Shown here one piece after another: positions 1-8,866 of a stretch of 64,000 nt of DNA. Source of the DNA: Fen-1362 sp964597035 (lineage in GTDB: Bacteria; Planctomycetota; Phycisphaerae; Sedimentisphaerales; Anaerobacaceae). The position numbers and the translations under genes were made by a program. Numbering within the stretch: position 1 is the stretch's first letter; every line of letters starts with the position of its first letter. Below the pieces are notes generated by a model, which was not told where the DNA came from, did not search any database, and saw nothing but the letters and a program-made list of their open reading frames with translations. The stretch spans positions 37,980-101,979 of the forward strand of contig CAZQWM010000004.1 in the NCBI GenBank assembly GCA_964597035.1, written 5' to 3'.

Positions 1-679
1 TATTAGCAATAACCGCCCTCGGATGAGTAACAAATTCATCCTCATGGAATGGCTGATAACCTGGGTCGTAGGCTATCGCTCCCTCTGAGCGAAGAAAATT
101 AACAGATGTTTGTCCATTAGAAATAACGTTACCCGTACATACAAAATTGTGCACAGATTTCACGACAATAGACGCAAATGCACATTGCTCGAAGTAATTG
201 TTGGCTATGCGAACACCATTCCAGCGTGGATATACATGGATTGACGCAATATCATATTGATCGAAAAATTGTCCAATGCCGTAAAAGTAACATCCTTCAA
301 CTTCCAGAGTGCTTGAATTATCTGCGGCCAGAAACATTCCGCCGGGTGACATCCCGTCCTCATAAGCAGGAACGTCAGCTATAAACTTGCAATTCGAAAC
401 TCGCATGAAACCGGGTTTATTAGGTTCTCCAGTTACTACCGTGAGAGCATCTGAGGGACGTCCGGGACGCCCTTCTGACATATGGGTGAACTCACAGTTG
501 TCTATCAAAAACGTTCCACCGAAGTTCATTACATAAAAAGCATTGTTACGTGTATTTGTGAAGTGTGTATCCTGGACCTCAATTTTTTTCCCTGATTCAA
601 GATATGCGGCAATAAGATGAGGCCAACGATTTACATCCTCAAAAGACTCTTTATTACCGTCAAGCGTCCCGCCGCGAAT
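1..679. repeat. direct repeat, copy 1 (matches 3077-3755)
   Basis: Reading both copies side by side, bases 1-679 match 3077-3755 without a difference at a constant offset of 3,076. Identity ends exactly at 679/680, where this copy joins argH. The left end of the copy is cut by the window, so the repeat may be longer. Confidence 0.95.
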
Positions 680-1558
680 AAGCTCGAGCGCGTCGGCGTT
701 TCGCTTCTGCGGCATCATACTCGAAGAGGTGCAGAAGGCATCGTCGATTCGCAGAAAGCCGAATTCATTCGAGATGAAGATTATCCAGTCCTCGCTGAGC
801 CGCGACAAATGAGTCATTATCATAGAACAGACAAAAACGAACTCAGCACAAAAGTCGCGGTCGCCGACGGCGTCGATGGAGTTGTAGCTCAGACCCGAAA
901 AGCCGAGTTGCTTTGCGGTACCCTTTCTATCGAGTGGCAACGTCGAGCCGGCAATCGCACCGCAACCCAGCGGGGAGATATTTGCGAGGCGCTGGCAATT
1001 ATCGAACCGGACAAAATCCCGCTCAAGCTGCTCGACAAAGCTCAAAAGATATGCGGCGATAACAATCGGCTGGGCGCGCTGGAGGTGGGTATAAGCCGGC
1101 ATAACATCATCGGCGTATTTGGCCGCCATCGCAACAAGGGCCTTCTGTAGCTTCGTGATTTGGGATTTCAGTATGTCAATCCGGTCTCGCATCCAAAGAC
1201 GCAGGTCGGTTGTAACCTGGTCGTTTCGGCTTCGTCCGGTGTGGAGCTTTTTGGCAGGCTCGCCGATTTTTTTGACTAAGGCAGCTTCAATCACCATATG
1301 AATGTCTTCGTAAGCCGTATCGAATTTGAACTTGCCGGCGGCAATCTCCTTGTCTATCTTCAAAAGGCCACGTTTGATTTTTGCGAGGTCGCTTTTAGCA
1401 ATCAGCTTTTGTTTCGCGAGCATCTTTGCGTGTGCGATTGAGCCGGCGATATCGTATTTGTACAGCCGTTTATCGATGCTCAGGGACTCGACGAAATCGA
1501 CCATAAGCTTATCCGGTAAACCGCTCAGGCGCTTTTCCCAGCTTTTTTGCTTTTTCAT
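1..1558 (-). CDS. argH: argininosuccinate lyase N-terminal part, fused in frame to a beta-helix segment; open at the window edge
   Basis: ArgH cleaves argininosuccinate to arginine and fumarate, the last step of arginine synthesis. The first 293 residues (1558 down to 680) are a clear fumarase/ArgH-superfamily enzyme: the LHTGRSRNDQV substrate-binding stretch near residue 108, and the superfamily signature seen here as SSSMMPQKRNADALELI near residue 275. The normal protein should continue with about 160 more residues. Instead, at 679/680 the frame passes without a stop into DNA identical to the inside of the beta-helix gene at 3077-3755, and it stays open to base 1. As written it is a chimera lacking the C-terminal third of ArgH. 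Start ATG at 1558. It is either a broken gene at a duplication joint or an assembly chimera; the ArgH identity itself is certain. Confidence 0.85.
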   Translation of the reverse strand, partial: MKKQKSWEKRLSGLPDKLMVDFVESLSIDKRLYKYDIAGSIAHAKMLAKQKLIAKSDLAKIKRGLLKIDKEIAAGKFKFDTAYEDIHMVIEAALVKKIGEPAKKLHTGRSRNDQVTTDLRLWMRDRIDILKSQITKLQKALVAMAAKYADDVMPAYTHLQRAQPIVIAAYLLSFVEQLERDFVRFDNCQRLANISPLGCGAIAGSTLPLDRKGTAKQLGFSGLSYNSIDAVGDRDFCAEFVFVCSMIMTHLSRLSEDWIIFISNEFGFLRIDDAFCTSSSMMPQKRNADALELIRGGTLDGNKESFEDVNRWPHLIAAYLESGKKIEVQDTHFTNTRNNAFYVMNFGGTFLIDNCEFTHMSEGRPGRPSDALTVVTGEPNKPGFMRVSNCKFIADVPAYEDGMSPGGMFLAADNSSTLEVEGCYFYGIGQFFDQYDIASIHVYPRWNGVRIANNYFEQCAFASIVVKSVHNFVCTGNVISNGQTSVNFLRSEGAIAYDPGYQPFHEDEFVTHPRAVIAN

Positions 1559-1583
1559 AAGTTTTGCTCCGAGAAAAAGAACC

Positions 1584-1601
1584 GGCGGGATAAAACCCGC
1601 C
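1584..1601 (-). terminator. GC-rich hairpin, possible terminator
   Basis: A perfect six-base inverted repeat (GGCGGG / CCCGCC, six-base loop) lies between the small dockerin gene and argH. Read on the minus strand it is followed after a few bases by a T-rich run, so it could end transcription of the exported-protein pair. The flanking bases resemble a boilerplate intergenic repeat, so its role is unsure. Confidence 0.4.
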
Positions 1602-1699
1602 CTACAAATTGTCGGGCAGATAATACGCCCCCGCGCTTAAGGTGTCAAGAATACCTGCAGGTTTTGCGAAACTCGCTTATTGAATTAGTATATGCTTTT

Positions 1700-2083
1700 T
1701 TACATCACCGGCCAGTTATAAGGGCAGACGCAAAGCCACTTATCGAGCAAAAGAGTCAGGTCGTAAACATCAACTATGCCGTCACTATTAAGGTCTGCCG
1801 GCAGGTCAGGGCCGCTCTCAAGCCAGTATTCAGTAAAGATTGTAAGCTCAGAAAAATTAATGAGACACAAGAACTCGCCGGGCCAGTAACCTCCGAGTAT
1901 CTCATAATTGCCGCTTTCCGAATAACCGGCATCCGGCTGGCCGATTGCACCAACCACCTTATATTGCCCGCCGCTGCTTGTGGCGCCGCCGTCTATCGTG
2001 CTCCAGACAATCTGGTAATCCCCCCAGGCAGCCGACACAAAAACCAGAACCGCAAATATCAATATCAGTCGAGATAAATTCAT
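1700..2083 (-). CDS. small exported protein with dockerin-like C-terminus
   Basis: A 127-residue exported protein. The ATG at 2083 was chosen because GGAGG lies 7 bases upstream and a signal peptide (MNLSRLILIFAVLVF..) follows. After the signal comes a short module with the TIDGG...SSGGQY...GAIGQPDAG pattern common in planctomycete exported proteins. The last 60 residues resemble one dockerin repeat (DLNSDGIVDVYDLTLLLDKW), which normally binds calcium and docks to cohesin-like partners. It starts 17 bases after the beta-helix gene stop, so the two are probably co-transcribed. The binding partner is unknown. Confidence 0.75.
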   Translation of the reverse strand: MNLSRLILIFAVLVFVSAAWGDYQIVWSTIDGGATSSGGQYKVVGAIGQPDAGYSESGNYEILGGYWPGEFLCLINFSELTIFTEYWLESGPDLPADLNSDGIVDVYDLTLLLDKWLCVCPYNWPVM

Positions 2084-2099
2084 CTCTTTGCCTCCTGTG

Positions 2100-4691
2100 T
2101 CACCAGCATGCCTGCCAGGCGTTTCCGTCATAAACCATCAGCTTATGAGTGGTGCTGTCCATATATACGTCACCTTCTGCCGGATTACTCGGCGCTGTTG
2201 ACCGCGGCTGAACCCTCATCGCGTCATTTATGTGCAGAGCCCTTGCCGGACTCGTTGTTCCAATTCCGACTCGACTGTTTATGGTATCCACGTTTACAAT
2301 GCTCGCCGTCCCGTTCGCCTTGCGTATCTGAACCGCGGTTGAACTGTCCACGGGCGGAATTATATTAGAGGTCGCCATTTGAACCCATGACGTTTTGGTC
2401 GTTCCCATTGACTGCCAGAGCACATTATTAGTCCCGCTTGTCTGCCGATATAGTGTGCCGATTTCAGCGGGAACAACGAGATTATAAGGCGATAAAGTGC
2501 CGCTTAGAAAACCTGATGCTTTGGAAATCTGAGGCCAATTGAAGGTTGTAGGACCGGCCAGTATTATATTGCTGTTATCCCAAGAGAGCCAGCCAACGGG
2601 ACAAGCACCACCACAACCGCCCTTTATAATTAAAGAATAACCCTCTGTCGCGTTGAAAGTATTCCCGGAAAACTTGGCATAAGCCACTCCTCGAAGCGTG
2701 CAGGCATAGGCATCCGGAGAGGAATGATTAAACGTATTGCCAATTACATACCACTTGGAGGAGTCGGCCTCTGCGACACAATACAATCCCATCCCGTTAG
2801 GGGTAATAATTCGATTGCCTGAAATAATAATTTCACCAAACGCGTTCACAAATAAAATGCCATGCTCGATTCCGGCATTTCCGTCTGCAGCTCCTTCGAT
2901 AATATTATTAGCAATCGTGATATCGTCCGGATAAACTATATATATTCCATAGCCGCCATTTTTCAACACATTGTTTGCGATGATAACATCGTCAGCATGG
3001 CTTTGGAGAGTTCCATGAACAGAGATACAGGCGACTTTACCGACGTCCGTCTCGCAGCCGGGGTTGTCGATAATATTATTAGCAATAACCGCCCTCGGAT
3101 GAGTAACAAATTCATCCTCATGGAATGGCTGATAACCTGGGTCGTAGGCTATCGCTCCCTCTGAGCGAAGAAAATTAACAGATGTTTGTCCATTAGAAAT
3201 AACGTTACCCGTACATACAAAATTGTGCACAGATTTCACGACAATAGACGCAAATGCACATTGCTCGAAGTAATTGTTGGCTATGCGAACACCATTCCAG
3301 CGTGGATATACATGGATTGACGCAATATCATATTGATCGAAAAATTGTCCAATGCCGTAAAAGTAACATCCTTCAACTTCCAGAGTGCTTGAATTATCTG
3401 CGGCCAGAAACATTCCGCCGGGTGACATCCCGTCCTCATAAGCAGGAACGTCAGCTATAAACTTGCAATTCGAAACTCGCATGAAACCGGGTTTATTAGG
3501 TTCTCCAGTTACTACCGTGAGAGCATCTGAGGGACGTCCGGGACGCCCTTCTGACATATGGGTGAACTCACAGTTGTCTATCAAAAACGTTCCACCGAAG
3601 TTCATTACATAAAAAGCATTGTTACGTGTATTTGTGAAGTGTGTATCCTGGACCTCAATTTTTTTCCCTGATTCAAGATATGCGGCAATAAGATGAGGCC
3701 AACGATTTACATCCTCAAAAGACTCTTTATTACCGTCAAGCGTCCCGCCGCGAATTCGCAGTGTATTAGCCCCCACAAAGTTTATCATTTGACCGTAATT
3801 TGTGGCTTTATGTTTAAGGACGGCCCGGGGTGATAAATCCAGGCAGGTATCAATAGTTAGCCCCAGGTCGTTAAGCATATATGTTCCATCAGGCACATAG
3901 ATTTGTCCGCCGGCCGCGGCGGTAATTGCAACAGCAAAGGCGTTGGTATCATCGGTTACACCATCGCCTGTGGCCCCGTATGTCTTAACATTATAAGATG
4001 ACCTGCCCCAGTTGTAAGCCGCGTTCCAGTTGGCGGAATTGTCTTCAATGGCGGAATATCCTCCTGAGCCGTCGCTTTTTATAAAACCGTTCAACGAATC
4101 TTGAATTATCTTATTGTTATACGCCGTATTCCAGTTGTTTGAGTTGCCGCCGGCGGATGTAATGACCCCGTCCACGTCAAGTTTTGTCGCGGGAACCGAC
4201 GTGCCGATGCCAACGTTGCCCGTTATGCTGGAATACGTATTGTTATCAGAGATAATCCAGTCGGAGTCAGCACTAACAGGAACGTTTTTTGCGTAAAGTG
4301 CATAAGGCGTCGGAGTAATTGCCTGCCGGGGAATAAGAACGGTATATAAGTTGGGGTCGTTCAAATCTCCCGGGCGAACGCCGATTTCAATCCAGCGGGC
4401 GTCACCGTTGAAGGAGTTGGCGTCATTGAAATCCAATTCCACTATGAAATAACCGTCAATGACGTCCAGGTCAGGTTTGTTGATATCGTCGTTTAATTGA
4501 TTGCCGCCAAATTCGGCGTCGAACAGCTTGAATTGCAGGTCGTAAAATCCGTCAGCCGGCTCATTTACGTCGATTAATCGTCCCTGGTAAGTAAAGGTCG
4601 TGCCAAGCGGTTCCGCGAAGCTAACGGGATTTAAACAGAAAATCACCGCAAAAAAAAACAGGAAATTTTCTGAAATTCGCGTGTAATTCAT
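2100..4691 (-). CDS. exported pectate-lyase-like beta-helix protein with fibre-like ends
   Basis: A large exported protein of about 863 residues. The ATG at 4691 follows GAGGG at good spacing; a GTG two codons upstream is the alternative. Order: signal peptide; an N-terminal module (TFTYQGRLIDVNEP..) common in exported planctomycete proteins; a GNVGIGTSVPATKLDVDG segment; a pectate-lyase-3 type start (VKTYGATGDGVTDDTNAF); a right-handed beta-helix with many N-x-I/F turns; and a C-terminal VGIGTTSPARALHI segment ending in DGNAWQACW. The repeated VGIGT-SP-xLHI segments resemble bacteriophage tail-fibre and tail-spike ends. Likely a cell-surface polysaccharide-binding or -cleaving fibre; the substrate cannot be told. 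Its middle is duplicated at 1-679. Confidence 0.8.
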   Translation of the reverse strand: MNYTRISENFLFFFAVIFCLNPVSFAEPLGTTFTYQGRLIDVNEPADGFYDLQFKLFDAEFGGNQLNDDINKPDLDVIDGYFIVELDFNDANSFNGDARWIEIGVRPGDLNDPNLYTVLIPRQAITPTPYALYAKNVPVSADSDWIISDNNTYSSITGNVGIGTSVPATKLDVDGVITSAGGNSNNWNTAYNNKIIQDSLNGFIKSDGSGGYSAIEDNSANWNAAYNWGRSSYNVKTYGATGDGVTDDTNAFAVAITAAAGGQIYVPDGTYMLNDLGLTIDTCLDLSPRAVLKHKATNYGQMINFVGANTLRIRGGTLDGNKESFEDVNRWPHLIAAYLESGKKIEVQDTHFTNTRNNAFYVMNFGGTFLIDNCEFTHMSEGRPGRPSDALTVVTGEPNKPGFMRVSNCKFIADVPAYEDGMSPGGMFLAADNSSTLEVEGCYFYGIGQFFDQYDIASIHVYPRWNGVRIANNYFEQCAFASIVVKSVHNFVCTGNVISNGQTSVNFLRSEGAIAYDPGYQPFHEDEFVTHPRAVIANNIIDNPGCETDVGKVACISVHGTLQSHADDVIIANNVLKNGGYGIYIVYPDDITIANNIIEGAADGNAGIEHGILFVNAFGEIIISGNRIITPNGMGLYCVAEADSSKWYVIGNTFNHSSPDAYACTLRGVAYAKFSGNTFNATEGYSLIIKGGCGGACPVGWLSWDNSNIILAGPTTFNWPQISKASGFLSGTLSPYNLVVPAEIGTLYRQTSGTNNVLWQSMGTTKTSWVQMATSNIIPPVDSSTAVQIRKANGTASIVNVDTINSRVGIGTTSPARALHINDAMRVQPRSTAPSNPAEGDVYMDSTTHKLMVYDGNAWQACW
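3077..3755. repeat. direct repeat, copy 2, inside the intact beta-helix gene
   Basis: This is the in-context copy: it sits within the uninterrupted reading frame of the 2100-4691 gene and encodes the central part of its beta-helix. It is identical to bases 1-679. Beyond 3755 it continues into the N-terminal half of the same gene, unlike copy 1. Confidence 0.95.
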
Positions 4692-4922
4692 TTTCACACC
4701 CTCTTAAAAAGCAGCGATTAATAAGCATTCACTGATTTCTCTAATCAGCGAAACACCCTTTTTAAAACGAAATCAGCGCTTTTTTACCTCCCCTTTAAAG
4801 TAATTTAACTAAAACAACTTTATTATTATACCAACAAATATGCCACAAAGTCAAATAAAATTGCCATAACTTAACAAACCGGCTTTATGCGACAATAAGG
4901 GAATGATAAACTGGCAGGCGAT
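4692..4922. other. divergent intergenic region
   Basis: AT-rich spacer between the minus-strand beta-helix gene and plus-strand yacG, and therefore the place for two divergent promoters. A small hairpin (CTGATT/AATCAG, 4732-4748) is visible. No convincing -35/-10 pair was identified. Confidence 0.4.
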
Positions 4923-5153
4923 ATGAAACGCAGGTGCCCCGTATGCAAAAAGATTATTGACGCGGGTAGCGAGCGGCGCTGCCGAGAGGGGAGTTTCTTT
5001 CCTTTCTGCTCGCAGCGGTGCAAGCTGATAGACCTGGGCCGGTGGCTGGACGCGGAATACAAAATAGTCAGTAAACCGGGCGACGAAGACGTTGCGGATA
5101 CCGGCGAGGGACCGACAGACGGGCATGAAAAACAAGCTGCCGAAGGGCTTTGA
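4923..5153 (+). CDS. yacG: DNA gyrase inhibitor YacG-type zinc protein
   Basis: A 76-residue protein of the YacG family. It has the family pattern: CPVCKK at residues 5-10, then FPFCSQRCKLIDLGRWLDAE, giving the four cysteines of a treble-clef zinc site followed by the diagnostic CKLIDLG-W stretch. In E. coli YacG binds GyrB and blocks DNA binding by gyrase; function here is by homology. The tail after residue 50 is acidic and unconserved. It is usually linked to coaE, which is not seen here. ATG start. Confidence 0.88.
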   Translation: MKRRCPVCKKIIDAGSERRCREGSFFPFCSQRCKLIDLGRWLDAEYKIVSKPGDEDVADTGEGPTDGHEKQAAEGL

Positions 5154-5213
5154 AAACACTGGACAACGCGAAAGAAGCTGGTGATAATACGTAATAAGAA
5201 GATATCCGAGATA

Positions 5214-5246
5214 ATAAAGATTGCTTCGTTTCGTTCGCAATGACAA
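5214..5246. repeat. short dispersed-type palindromic repeat
   Basis: Contains ATTGC..GCAAT arms (5220-5224 and 5237-5241) around a TTCG-rich centre. The minus strand reads GTCATTGCGAACGAAACG, a form of the intergenic palindromes found across many bacterial genomes. It lies just upstream of the membrane protein gene and outside its reading frame as annotated. Confidence 0.5.
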
Positions 5247-5292
5247 CCATCAATATGGACCGCGACAGGGTGCTATTTTGAAAGGGAGCAAA

Positions 5293-6579
5293 ATGGGCAA
5301 CGAAAATCAAGTGAGTCAGATTTTGGATGGCCTGCTTTTCCCGAAGATATTCCGCAGCTTTCGGATGGCCATTCAGCCAAGCAAGCTCATAATCGCACTG
5401 GGAATGATTGCAGTGATAGGCTTGACGGGATGGTTTATGGACCTGTTGTCCAAGTCGGTTGTCGCGACTCCGGGAACCGACAAAACGCAAACAGAGCTCC
5501 AGGTTTATATGATTGAACCGGAGCGGGTGGAGGCGTATACCGAAAGATACACCAGTGAGGAGGAATACACAGGGGTATTCACAACGCTGTGGCATTTCGG
5601 AGCGGACAGGTTCCACGGGGCTTTGAGCGAATTATTCGCGTTTAACCTGCCGGGAGTGCTGACCAACGTTGCGGAGTATATTATGGCGGTTCGGTGGGCG
5701 ATGAATCACCACCCCATCTACTGTGGAATTTTTGCGGTGATAAAGCTTTGCATCATCTGCATCGGTGGCGGTGCGATATGTCGAATCGCAGCGCTACAGT
5801 TTGCTCGTAATGAAAAACCGGGGATAACAGAAGCATTGAGATTCAGTTCCAAAAAATTTGTAAGCTTTTTTACGACACCATTGTTCCCCGTAGTAATAAT
5901 TATATTAGCCGGCTTATGCATATTCCTGCTCGGCCTGGTGGCAAATATACCGTTTTTCGGTGAGCTGATAGCGGGGATACTTATGCCGTTGGCGCTACTT
6001 GGCGGAGCGCTTGTCGCGATTTTTGTGATAGGGACGATTGCTGGATTTAATCTGATGTATCCTGCGATTGCTTATGACGGCTCGGACAGTCTTGATGCCG
6101 TGAGCCGGTCTTTCAACTACATATACGCCAGGCCGTGGCGGATGGGTCTTTACACCACGGCGACGATTGTCTATGGTGCGATATGCTATGTTTTTGTCCG
6201 CTTTTTTGCTTTTTTGCTGTTATGGTCGACATATTTCGGTCTTCGGTTGGGGGCATGGGCTGACAGCTCAAAGGGTCTTACAGATAAGGTAATGGCAGTC
6301 TGGTCCGAGCCGAGCTTTGGGCGTCTGCTGGCATACTCAGCCAATGCGGGTAACTGGTCGGAATCAGCAGCAGCGTTTCTCGTTTATGTATTCGCGCTAA
6401 TAATAGTCGGGCTGGTCGTGTCTTTTATAATCAGTTTCTACTTCTCAGCCAACACAGTTATATATGCCCTGATGCGCAACAAGGTCGACAACACGCCTCT
6501 CGAAGAGATTTATACGGAGCCGGAACAGACAAAGACGATACCAGCCGAAATCAAAGAGGAATCACCGGAATCTCAGTAA
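5293..6579 (+). CDS. polytopic membrane protein of unknown function
   Basis: About 428 residues starting at the ATG at 5293, which has GGGAG 7 bases upstream; the longer frame from 5221 begins inside the palindromic repeat and is unlikely. One hydrophobic segment near residues 30-50 is followed by a hydrophilic stretch of about 90 residues. Then come at least five membrane spans, with a conserved-looking cytosolic piece (IAYDGSDSLDAVSRSFNYIYARPWR) in the middle. The tail is charged (EPEQTKTIPAEIKEE). The overall look is that of planctomycete membrane proteins carried near envelope genes. No catalytic motif was recognised. Confidence 0.75.
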   Translation: MGNENQVSQILDGLLFPKIFRSFRMAIQPSKLIIALGMIAVIGLTGWFMDLLSKSVVATPGTDKTQTELQVYMIEPERVEAYTERYTSEEEYTGVFTTLWHFGADRFHGALSELFAFNLPGVLTNVAEYIMAVRWAMNHHPIYCGIFAVIKLCIICIGGGAICRIAALQFARNEKPGITEALRFSSKKFVSFFTTPLFPVVIIILAGLCIFLLGLVANIPFFGELIAGILMPLALLGGALVAIFVIGTIAGFNLMYPAIAYDGSDSLDAVSRSFNYIYARPWRMGLYTTATIVYGAICYVFVRFFAFLLLWSTYFGLRLGAWADSSKGLTDKVMAVWSEPSFGRLLAYSANAGNWSESAAAFLVYVFALIIVGLVVSFIISFYFSANTVIYALMRNKVDNTPLEEIYTEPEQTKTIPAEIKEESPESQ

Positions 6580-6857
6580 TGTAACTCCCGGCGCGCCGGG
6601 CGAGGATGGCCAGCAGGAAAAGCCCCGGTTCCCATCCCGCTTACAGGCGTAAAGGCATACTCCTTCGGATGACTTCCGCAGGAGTTTAAGGCGGCACAAA
6701 CACACCCCTATTGAGAAGTCGAGGGTCATAGTTCATCTAAGCGTGGCCAACCGCCCGGCTTAAGACAGAGAAGCCGGCTTATTGACAGTGCCCTATACGG
6801 TCCCTTAGAATCATGCTCGCAAATAATGTATGGGGCCGGACTTGACGATATTCGATT
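6580..6857. other. GC-rich intergenic region with strong hairpins
   Basis: Holds at least two stem-loops: ACTCCT/AGGAGT at 6659-6685 with an inner CGGA/TCCG stem, and CCGGCTT/AAGCCGG at 6755-6777. The second is followed by a weak T-containing run and may end the upstream transcript. The rest could carry the promoter of the downstream epimerase gene. No known RNA family was recognised. Confidence 0.4.
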
Positions 6858-8813
6858 ATGGCTGAACCAAGCTCGCAAACAGAAATACAGAATAACGTAG
6901 CAAACTCAGCAGGCACTCGTCCGGCGCCTAATCTGGTGCTGAGGTTTCGCCGGCTTCTGATAGTCCTGGCACATATCGTTGTTTTCGCTGCTTCGCTGAT
7001 GCTCTCATTTCTCGTGGCTTCCAATATGCAGTTTAGTGCCAAGTGGCTGGTGGGACCATACCCGATTATGCTCGTGTTTTTCGTTATTGTGAAGCTGGTT
7101 GTTTTCGGTTTGTTCGGGCAGTATCGGGGCTGGTGGCGGTACGTGGGCATATCCGATTTGACGGGTATAATCCGCTCTTCGCTGGTCAGCACGCTTGTTA
7201 TCGTGGCCATGTGGTTTACGGCACTGCAGACCGACGTCGTGCGAAGAACTTTGCCTGCCATATCGGAAGTGGGGCAGGGCGTGTTTATGGCGGACCTGTT
7301 CGGCACAATCTTTCTGCTGGCGGGTCTGCGAATGGTAATACGTCTTTACTACGAAGAATTTCGCACTGTGGAGCTGGGAAGATTGAAGCGGTTTTTGATT
7401 GTCGGGGCGGGCAACACGGGTGAATCTCTTCTTCGAGAGATTCATCGAATGCGTGTGGTCGAGTATGAGGTAGTAGGTTTTATCGATGACGACCCCTCCA
7501 AGCAGGGCATAAGGATACACGGGCTTCCCGTTCTGGGAACCGTGGAGCAGCTCGCACAAATCTGCAAAGACAAGAACATCGAAGAGGTGGCGATTGCGAT
7601 GCCCTCGGCGACCGTGCCGCAACGACGCCGGGTAGTCCAGGTTTGCCAGGGCACAAAGGTGCGTTTTAGAACCGTCCCTTCGATGACGGACATCGCATCC
7701 GGCAGATTCCGGGTCTCACAGATACGCGACGTTAATATCACCGATTTGCTCGGCAGAGAAGCCGTTCAGCTCGACGAGGATTCAATTGAGACGTTCATCA
7801 AAGACAAAACCATTCTTGTCACCGGCGCCGGCGGCTCAATCGGCTCGGAGATGTGCCGGCAGATTTGCCTTTTCGGACCCAAGCTTCTGTTACTGGTTGA
7901 ACAGGCGGAAAATCCGCTGTTTTATATTGAGCGCGAGCTTCGCGAAAGATTTCCAAGCATTTCGCTGACGGCGGTAATATGCGATATAACCGACCGGACG
8001 CGCGTCGAGGGCATCTTTGATAAATACAGACCCGAAGTTGTGATTCACGCGGCTGCACATAAACACGTGCCTTTAATGGAGCTCAATCCTGGCGAGGCCA
8101 TCAAGAACAACGTAGTGGGCACTCAAACGGTGGCGGATGCAGCAGATAAATTCGGCACGGGCAACTTTGTGATGATAAGCACCGACAAGGCGGTAAACCC
8201 GACGAGCATAATGGGTTCGTCGAAGCGCGTCGCCGAGCTGTACGTGCAGGATTTGAACAGGACAAGCAAAACTCACTTTGTTACCGTTCGATTCGGCAAT
8301 GTGCTGGCTTCGGAGGGTTCGGTTGTCCCCATTTTCAAAAAGCAGATTGCCGAGGGCGGCCCCGTGACGGTGACGCATCCGGAAATGAAACGCTACTTTA
8401 TGACCATACCGGAGGCAAGTCTGCTCGTCTTGCAGGCCGCGTCGATGGGCCAGGGCGGCGAGATATTCGTGCTGGATATGGGCGAGCCGGTGAAAATAAT
8501 GGATTTGGCGAGGGAGCTTATCACGCTGAGCGGCTTTCGGCCCGACGAGGACATCGAGATAGTCTTTACCGGCCCCAGGCCGGGAGAAAAGCTGTTCGAA
8601 GAGCTATCCATAAAAGGCGAGGATATGCAGGAAACCAGGCACCCCAAAATCGGTATATGGAAAAACATACCGATGGACAGGGACCGACTCCGACGGGGAA
8701 TTTCAGAGCTTGTGAATCTTGCCGGAACAGGTGAGCATCAGTCGATAACAGCAAAAATCAAAGAGCTTGTCCCCGAATACCAGGGTCCAAACAACAACTC
8801 CAGCACGCAATAG
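6858..8813 (+). CDS. membrane-bound nucleotide-sugar 4,6-dehydratase/epimerase (FlaA1/CapD/WbpM type)
   Basis: A 651-residue enzyme of surface-polysaccharide synthesis. Residues 30-165 contain four membrane spans; 178-280 form a CoA-binding-like Rossmann domain (FLIVGAGNTGES); 318-600 form the short-chain dehydrogenase domain with VTGAGGSIGSE (321-331) for NAD(P). The active-site region MISTDKAVNPTSIMGSSKR has Asp443/Lys444 and Met452...Lys456, the M-x3-K variant of the usual Y-x3-K. Family members convert UDP-GlcNAc to a 4-keto-6-deoxy sugar, the first step to unusual amino sugars of capsule, O-antigen or glycans. The gene stands alone, so the final glycan is not predictable. Confidence 0.9.
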   Translation: MAEPSSQTEIQNNVANSAGTRPAPNLVLRFRRLLIVLAHIVVFAASLMLSFLVASNMQFSAKWLVGPYPIMLVFFVIVKLVVFGLFGQYRGWWRYVGISDLTGIIRSSLVSTLVIVAMWFTALQTDVVRRTLPAISEVGQGVFMADLFGTIFLLAGLRMVIRLYYEEFRTVELGRLKRFLIVGAGNTGESLLREIHRMRVVEYEVVGFIDDDPSKQGIRIHGLPVLGTVEQLAQICKDKNIEEVAIAMPSATVPQRRRVVQVCQGTKVRFRTVPSMTDIASGRFRVSQIRDVNITDLLGREAVQLDEDSIETFIKDKTILVTGAGGSIGSEMCRQICLFGPKLLLLVEQAENPLFYIERELRERFPSISLTAVICDITDRTRVEGIFDKYRPEVVIHAAAHKHVPLMELNPGEAIKNNVVGTQTVADAADKFGTGNFVMISTDKAVNPTSIMGSSKRVAELYVQDLNRTSKTHFVTVRFGNVLASEGSVVPIFKKQIAEGGPVTVTHPEMKRYFMTIPEASLLVLQAASMGQGGEIFVLDMGEPVKIMDLARELITLSGFRPDEDIEIVFTGPRPGEKLFEELSIKGEDMQETRHPKIGIWKNIPMDRDRLRRGISELVNLAGTGEHQSITAKIKELVPEYQGPNNNSSTQ

Positions 8814-8866
8814 TAAACCGAACCGTATTTCTCAGGAACAACGAAGTTCTAACAACGAGCGGCGAA

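Noticed and set aside
617..1640. plus-strand open frames of 60-177 residues
   Set aside because: Antisense shadows of argH, which is unmistakable on the minus strand.
5068..5616. a 182-residue minus-strand open frame
   Set aside because: It is opposite yacG and the membrane protein, and it includes a palindromic repeat; composition is not protein-like.
6752..6790. ACAGAGAAGCCGGCTTAT resembles the 3' end of RNase P RNA
   Set aside because: The upstream conserved core (GAGGAAAGTCC and the central motifs) is missing within 400 bases and the area is coding; the match is better explained by a simple stem.
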